Assembly (NCBI RefSeq): GCF_039555335.1
Contig: NC_092628.1
Location: 71,763,706-71,827,705, forward strand
Source: Amphiura filiformis
Taxonomy: Eukaryota; Echinodermata; Ophiuroidea; Amphilepidida; Amphiuridae
DNA: 64,000 nt
Direction: 5' to 3'
Shown here: one piece after another, positions 58,101 through 64,000 of the stretch
Layout: each line of letters begins with the position of its first letter
How positions within the stretch are numbered: the stretch's first letter is position 1
Position numbers and translations under genes: made by a program
The notes under the pieces: generated by a model
Seen by the model: the letters and a program-made list of their open reading frames with translations, nothing else
Database searches by the model: none
What the model was told of the DNA's origin: nothing

Positions 58101-61100
58101 TCAGGTCTGCAAAGAGTCAAGGACTCAACCTTTTTGGATGAGACATCCTAAAGAGGAAGGTCCATAAGATGATGACGATACCACATTTGCGTCGCATTCT
58201 TCTCAGGCAGTGCCGCAGTGCATGGAACAAGATTGATATCAAGAACAAATCGAACGCGTCGTCGCCTAATCAGGACCATGCGACGTCCCTGCACAAGGAC
58301 AACTATAATGGTGGCTACAAGATACTGATGGACGCCAAAGAATTGAAACTAAAAAAATAAAGAGAACTGAAATGAAGGAACTGACAAAATAAAGGTAAGA
58401 AAAAAGTGAAACAAACACAATACTGCTTTAATAAAGTTGACTAATGAAAATTTGTTGTCTCTTAATTGCGCTTGCTGGAATCTTTTCGGCCAAATTTTTT
58501 CACTTTTAAAATGCGACCATCACCAATTAAATGATTGTAACTTAGGTTGCCTGTAGAGGTCGCAGCCGATTCAAAGAGGTATATCAAAATGCGCATGACA
58601 ATGTATTACATCTATCACATCTATAAGAGATAAATAAGCTTAAATATGTGCTCTACAGTATAATGAGATTTGTGCTTTTACGTCCATGATGCAGTGGTGG
58701 TGTCACAAGCTACGTCGCTGCTAAACTAAGACTCTGAAAATGTAACTTTTTAAATAAATGTCAAATCGTTTACAAGCTGCTAAATACGTTCCACTTTTCA
58801 GATCGGCATGTTTGTTTTCCGAATGGGAATCATAACTACGTACTTTTCTGAGCCGTTAGTGAGAGGGTTTACCAACGGGGCTTGTTGTCATATATTTACA
58901 AGTCAATTTAGAGAATTATTTGGAATAACCATACCAAAAATAAAAGGCGACTACTTCGTTCTACCCAAGGTAAGTATGGTTAACATTACCATGAGACGAT
59001 GTTGTTTTTGTTACTGATGATCATGTCGATGATGATCACTGATGATGATGATGATGATAATGATGATTGATATGATTGATTGACCATGACGAAGATGACG
59101 ACGGGGTCGATGGCCGAAGGGAAATAAATAATAAATAAAAACAATAGTATTACCACGATTATAATCCCTGTCGAGTCTTTACCAAGTCCAACGCCATTAC
59201 TTTCCTCTATAATTATACATCTTATATTAAAATGTATTCCTGGTTTGTATTTCAGAGTTACATTGAGATTTTCTCCAGGTTGGATCGTTGTAACGCAATA
59301 ACAGTATTGATCTCAGTACTATTAATGGCAGCAATGGTGATTGGTAGCGAAATCCTGGACTATGAGGCTTATAGGGGCAAATGTAGGAAGAAGGTTGATG
59401 GGAAACCAAGGCAACGGATGCCAATCCCCACAGATCTTTTTGTGGTATATTATATACATATTTTTCTACTAACGTAAATTAGCTCACTTGCGACCCGCCG
59501 GGTTAGTGTGTGTCGCATTAGTTACCAATTTGAGCCCTTTTGTTCGAAACAATGCTGCAACTTTTATGAATAGGCTGTCGGCCAATCAATTCGGCATCAA
59601 AGGAAAAACGTAATCTATTGCCTCTACATGTTTATAATTATAATCTCCTTGGACACATAATGTTTTCCGTCGGTTGGGTACCCGATATGTGGTGTGTGTT
59701 TCTGTATGTCTCTCTGTATGAATGTCTGTTTGTTTTCTGGTCCTTCTAAAGGGGGTTCAAAAGTGTCTCTCTGCTCTTCTACTACAGGTAATCATAGCTC
59801 TACTTGCGTCAACTTTTGGGGAATTTGCGGATAAGTACGGAGTTGCTGTGATTGGGGACCTCCCTATTGGGTAATTATTTAATGCATCATATTATTTTTA
59901 ACTTGGTGGCTCTATATACTACCATCATATTAGCATGACGACATGAGAGACATATAAAATATACCAATTAATCAATCTTGTCAACTTGCAATAATCGACT
60001 TAACTATGATACAATGTGATTATGTCACTCTAGATTACCACCTCCACAGATGCCGTCATCAGAATACTTCAACATTCTGTTACCTGAAATCTTCGCTATA
60101 GCTATCGTTGGTTTTGCAATTTCATATTCAGCTGGGAAGGTTTACGCGAAGAAATACGACTATGAAACAAGTGCTAACCAGGTAGGATATATGCTCCTCT
60201 TGCATCTGAATCAGTGCTTTTTTATATTCTTCTTCTTCCCTTTTCTTTCGATGTGAAAGACATATCCTGCAACGATCAATAACATCACTTCATATATTCT
60301 AGTCGTAGCTAAACATTTGTCAATCACCTAGCATTTCCAATGGTATCTTTGGTTTTAGTATATGACTCGAAGATGTGTTATGTCCATTTGTACAATAATT
60401 CATGAACATTCAACAATCAGCTAAAAGTATAGACCATGCCCCATTCAATGTTCATTAATGAACACACATTTGAACTGTAAGCGACAGGTGAGCATGTAAG
60501 ATCATGGAACTTAATAATACTGTAATTTACTCCGGTCTCTTCGTATCAAGATGTATTGTCTTTGACAATGCTGTCTGCAACTAGCAATAAAACATAAATA
60601 ACACACAAGCTATCCACAATGTTCATCTTTCAGGAGTTAATGGCTTATGGAACAGCAGGGTTAGTAAGTTCGTTTTTCAATTGCTACCCTTTTTCTACAT
60701 CGATGGGTCGATCAGGAATTCAAGAAGGAGCCGGTGGAAAAACACAGGTATATTTTTTAGTATCGCCCATTTTCCTTCCCCCAAAGTGTGTCATTCAGAA
60801 ATTGAGAAGTGATGAGGTATATATATATATTCTGTTTATTAAATCTAGAAGAAAAAAAACCCCCATATAACCGTAATATTCAATTCTATAAATCCAATTG
60901 CATTGTTCTATGATATGGCAGAACGTACAGTTAACAATATTTTATGAAGCTCGAATCCAACCCAAATGCGGCTAGGGGTATACTTGTCTACACCCTATAC
61001 TCTGCCAACTAACAACAACCGCGGTGCAGGGAATAATAAATAAAATAAAAAGTGTAAAATACCCAGCAAACACAAAAACGTTTTTAAAACGTTTTAAATA

Positions 61101-63949
61101 AGTTATATTTTGGGTTTTGGTTTAGTTAAAAACGTTTTAATAACATTAAAATGTCGGGTTATATAAAGGTCATGAAATCGTTTTAAAACGTTTTGTATGA
61201 AAACACACTACAACAATATTTTTAAAATGTTTTCGAAATGTCAATGTAAACTATTTTTGCAAACATTTTTGGCCAAATATTTTGTCAACACTTAAATAAC
61301 ATTATGTTAAAATATTTGCACCCAGCAATCACAGAAATGTTCTTAAAATGTTTTTTTACAAAACGTTTTAATAACATTTAAATGTCGGGTTATATAAAGG
61401 TCGTGAAAACATTTTAAAAACGTTATTGTAAATATTTTGGGCAAACATTTTTGCAAAATATTTTTCAACCCAAAAATAACATTCTGTTTAGAATGATTTG
61501 TACCAAGTTTTCAAAAATGTTTTTGGAATGTTCTTAAAACGTTTTTATACCCTTTATATAACCCGATATTTAAATGTTTTCTGTAAAACATTTGTGTTTG
61601 CTGTCCATCAAATGTTATTTAATGTTATGAAAACGTTAAATACCATTAATGTACCCTTTATATAACCCGACATTTAAACGTTTTCTGACAACCTTTTATA
61701 ACCTTTTGCGAATGATGTCGAAAACGTTTTGTGTTTGCTGGGTAACTTCTTTTTTCAGGTTGCTTCTATTCTTTCGTGTGGAATCATTCTGTTGACGTTA
61801 TTTCTCGTTGCTCCACTACTATCTCAACTACCAAAGGTAAGTATGACCAATCATGTTTTACTAGTAAGAGATAGATTTCAATATTGCCCCCAAATTGCTG
61901 CATGAACTCAATTTGATGCAAATAGTTGATTAATGTTGCTAACGGTATCGACGATCGACCAGTCTCTGTGCCCTCGATACGATAGTAACAATGTCAATTA
62001 TTGGAGAGTTTGCGAAATGCCGTTTAGACATACTTCGACTTCTTCGTCAACTTTAGGCCTATTCATTATACATTCATCGTGTTCATTGCTGGGTGTCATA
62101 AGTTAAAGTTTCACAGTAGAGAGCTTTATCTTCCAAACGGCGAAGTAAACTACTTTATGCAAACTCTCCATTTATCCCTGGATGTCATACTCGTGCAAAT
62201 TAAAGGATTGAAATGCTACAAAACTATATGGACGATAATAAAGATCACAAGGCTACTTGCAACAATGAAGTTGCACAATGTCACTTTTTAGACATAATTT
62301 AATCAGTAAAGTTAGTCAAAAATACCTTGAATCAATTAAAGTCAAAACATCATTTCAGTCATTATACAAAATAACACAAAATATCGATGCTTTTATTTTT
62401 AGTGTGCTTTGGCAGTGATGATTATCGTAGCTATGCGTGGTATATTTCGCCATTTTGCAGATTTACCTAAGTTGTGGAAAGTATCTTTGGTTGATTTTGT
62501 AAGTATATGCATGGGAAGATCGCAAAGGTTATCAAAGACTTAAAGACTTACACATCCACATGCACCCCCTCACACCCATGCACCACTCCAGACCACACAC
62601 GCGCACACAGCGACAACGCCAGGTAAATAGTTATATTGAATCAATACACGTGTATCTGCTATGCACGCCGCTATATAACAATATACAAAATAGAATTGAC
62701 ATTTCTATACGCTCCTAATCAATGATAACTACCCTATTGTTAGTAACGACCAAACAATAAAAATCCTACATGGTCGAGGCAACAAAATAAGCAGTGTCTC
62801 ACCGTCCTTTAGAAGACCTGAACGATTAAACCACTTGGTGGCAATGAGATAATTTGAAGTATCCGCTCGCGCTATTGTCCTTTCCAGGTAAGGCTAAGGG
62901 AATTGGGCAGCCGAGTTGTGCACTAGCGTAGAGTGGTGTAGCTGCTATTTGATATTCAGACATAAGGTCTTTGGATACCGGGGTAGAAAATGATGAATAT
63001 CTCCCATCATTTTTGGTTTCTATAAAAACCAACTGTAAGGCTTGCACTTGAATATATGTATTGAAAGAAAAAGATAATCTTAAGTGTGCGTATTGAATAC
63101 CAACCGTGCGTTTTGAAATCAAAAACTTACCAAAATTTAGATTTTATATGTGGAGAACAAAAAAATGACTGCTGCCCTCGTTCGTCAACACTCAGGGTTA
63201 CGGAACATAATACGGTACTAGCGCAGTGTAGACCACTGGCGGAGGTAGTCTAAAGCAGATGACGTACCAGGGCGAGGCTCACTGACATCTACAGAGGTCA
63301 ATGACCAGGCTATTGTCAATAGCCTTAGTCGGAGGTCCCTCGGCCCATAGTCTCAAAACTATCAAACAGGTCGGAAGAAAATGGCCATGTGTGGCTGTTG
63401 AAGAACTGCCATCATGGGGATTTTTGCCATGAAGATATCGGGGCGATGACACTGTGACGCACACCACCACGCAACTGCGCGTTTTGCAATGATAACAATC
63501 GACGTATCAGACCGTAAAATCGCGCTGAGCTCATGGATCATGCATAAAGCAAAAGCAAAAACGAAACAATATATAAAGACAGAAACAAAAACCGAAAGTA
63601 TTGAACAAAAAACCAAAACCCAAAAAATAAACACAACATAAAAATCCTGCCAATTATTTGCCGTTTGCATACATGTACATAAAATAAGAATACATGATGT
63701 ACATTTTATTCATACCTCAGTATGTACACAAATCAACAACATTTTTAAATATCGTCCAACTCTTTTTTGCAGCTAATTTGGGTGGTCGCGTGGTTAGGTG
63801 TAATTCTACTTGGTGTCCATATAGGATTATACATCGGTATTGCATTTTCATTATTATCGGTGATAGTAAGAATGCAGAATCCTAAAACGTCATTAATGGC
63901 TCGTGTTAAAGGAACAGGGATATACAGAGAAGAAAGCAAGATCAAATCG
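52119..63949 (+). CDS. SLC26/SulP anion transporter, membrane domain, 3' end outside the window
   Basis: Eleven exons with GT/AG borders and matching phases: 52119-52404, 54345-54455, 57581-57762, 58802-58969, 59256-59444, 59788-59870, 60034-60181, 60634-60747, 61759-61836, 62403-62498, 63773-63949. They give 544 aa, aligning along the whole SLC26 membrane domain: [82 protein letters not shown]. Residues 1-75 are a cytosolic N-terminus. The STAS domain only begins (exon 11) and continues past 64000. The start ATG is the first of two close in-frame ATGs (52119, 52131). Which vertebrate paralogue it matches is not resolved. Pocket residues are unusual: Ile95, Glu135 and Gly414 where prestin has Gln97, Phe137 and Ser398; Arg415 matches Arg399. 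Confidence 0.95.
53298..53760. mobile_element. 463-bp MITE in SLC26 intron 1, copy 1
   Basis: Ends CACGGTTATTTGATG and (inverted) CACGGCTGTTTGATG. The interior shares GGCGCTATTTATC-like, AATGGCATTAAAACATCAGA, TGTAAATAGCGCCCTCAATT and TATTGTCCAGGTCTA with the copy at 55629-56091, in the same orientation. Confidence 0.8.
53900..54230. repeat. GGGGCGGCAAA / TACGCCACTG repeat remnant
   Basis: GGGGTGGCAAAATCGAAGGG, GGGCGGAAAAT and GGGGCGGCAAAATTAAAAT phrases surround a long TTTTTTCTTTTTTTT tract and end with GGTACGCCACTG, like the CAGTGGCGTAGC family ends elsewhere. Boundaries are unclear. Confidence 0.45.
54483..54928. repeat. Tandem duplication, about 215 and 230 bp, in SLC26 intron 2
   Basis: The unit starting GACGTTTACCAATAAATGAT and ending GGCGCTGTTTTTGAAGA occurs at 54483 and 54698. 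The second has a small extra GATATCCCGGGTT insertion and scattered changes. A frame in it ([20 protein letters not shown]) looks like a short coding remnant, not identified. Confidence 0.85.
55629..56091. mobile_element. 463-bp MITE in SLC26 intron 2, copy 2
   Basis: Same length and orientation as 53298-53760, with ends CACAGTTGTTTGATG and (inverted) CATGGTTGTTTGATG. Base differences and small indels are spread along the copy. Confidence 0.8.
56382..57469. mobile_element. 1.09-kb element with TATAATCAGGGRTGCAAATT ends
   Basis: TIRs of 23 bp (TATAATCAGGGATGCAAATT then GTG) on both sides. The interior starts GCGGGAGCGGGGAGC and has a strongly purine-biased tract at 56465-56580 (GA-rich), then AT-rich sequence without a recognisable transposase. 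CAGGG ends suggest hAT, but the palindromic flank hides the target duplication. Confidence 0.75.
57900..58380 (+). other. Low-stop stretch in SLC26 intron 3
   Basis: Two adjoining frames (57904-58167, [18 protein letters not shown]...; 58169-58360, [20 protein letters not shown]...) are unusually open and GC-richer than the surroundings, followed by A-rich sequence. The product is not recognised; it may be a decayed repeat ORF or processed pseudogene. SLC26 exons 3 and 4 join in phase without it. Confidence 0.3.
59030..59105. repeat. GATGAT microsatellite-like tract
   Basis: GATGATGATGATGATGATAA and flanking GATGA/TGATT variants just after SLC26 exon 4. Confidence 0.8.
61060..61744. mobile_element. 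685-bp MITE with TACCCAGCAAACACAAAAAC ends, adjoining SLC26 exon 9
   Basis: TACCCAGCAAACACAAAAAC is mirrored by GTTTTGTGTTTGCTGGGTA. The interior is packed with AACGTTTT/AAAACGTT palindromes and GGGTTATATAAAGG phrases (near 61155 and 61384) whose complements recur near 61550 and 61650. A second, internal CACCCAGCAATCACAGAAAT start near 61320 suggests a partial nested copy. The right end lies 14 bp before exon 9 (61759). Confidence 0.85.
61860..62402. other. SLC26 intron 9, no elements recognised
   Basis: No exon or bounded repeat seen; frame 62079-62291 has no recognisable domain and is not needed to join exons 9 and 10. Confidence 0.35.
62499..63772. other. SLC26 intron 10, no elements recognised
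   Basis: Exons 10 and 11 join in phase 0 across it. Minus-strand frames at 62826-63122 and 63279-63670 have no recognisable domain. Confidence 0.35.
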
Positions 63950-64000
63950 GTAATTTCTAGTAATTTTCTAATAATCTACACTCTTAAAAATATTTTACTC

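Noticed and set aside
59030-59105. GATGAT tract as a CRISPR-like array
   Set aside because: It is a simple microsatellite with no spacers.
1-64000. LTR retroelements, Polintons or viral fossils
   Set aside because: No paired long terminal repeats, capsid, protease, integrase or viral polymerase signals were recognised; the only reverse transcriptases are of LINE type.

Overview
This is a eukaryotic, AT-rich, intron-rich animal window. Three host genes can be read exon by exon, with consistent splice phases and GT/AG borders: PEX2 (+ strand, 19263-30903, complete), a WFDC1 homologue (- strand, 34785-46263, five exons, with a one-base frame problem in the last exon), and an SLC26/SulP anion transporter (+ strand, 52119 to beyond the right edge; 11 exons reach the start of the STAS region). 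The gene set, intron structure and very heavy load of short palindromic DNA elements suggest an invertebrate deuterostome such as an echinoderm or hemichordate. That placement is an inference. A fourth possible gene is an uncharacterised Ser/Thr/Glu-rich reading frame on the - strand (3516-4301).

Layout: 1-19.2 kb has the uncharacterised frame, then a dense field of inverted-repeat elements (MITEs and fold-backs, several nested). 19.3-30.9 kb is PEX2, whose introns hold several MITEs, a minisatellite split by a hAT-like insertion, and a 5'-truncated CR1/L2-like LINE. 31-34.8 kb is intergenic and holds MITEs and a tRNA-derived SINE-like unit; PEX2 and WFDC1 face each other tail to tail there. 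34.8-46.3 kb is WFDC1, with a 6.4 kb first intron. 46.3-52.1 kb separates the WFDC1 and SLC26 starts (head to head) and holds a decayed LINE carrying a nested 382-bp MITE with a perfect 8-bp target duplication. 52.1-64 kb is SLC26, with two 463-bp copies of one MITE in introns 1 and 2, and a 685-bp MITE ending 14 bp before the exon 9 border.

The three genes share no pathway: peroxisomal receptor ubiquitination, a secreted WAP-domain protein, and membrane anion transport. The most unusual gene-level signal is the SLC26 anion pocket. The basic Arg of TM10 is kept, but positions matching prestin Gln97, Phe137 and Ser398 are Ile, Glu and Gly. The most unusual genome-level signal is a set of short DNA-element families with strong termini and modular interiors, one of them carrying a tRNA-like A-box segment. 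No tRNA genes, CRISPR arrays or recognisable viral or LTR elements were seen.
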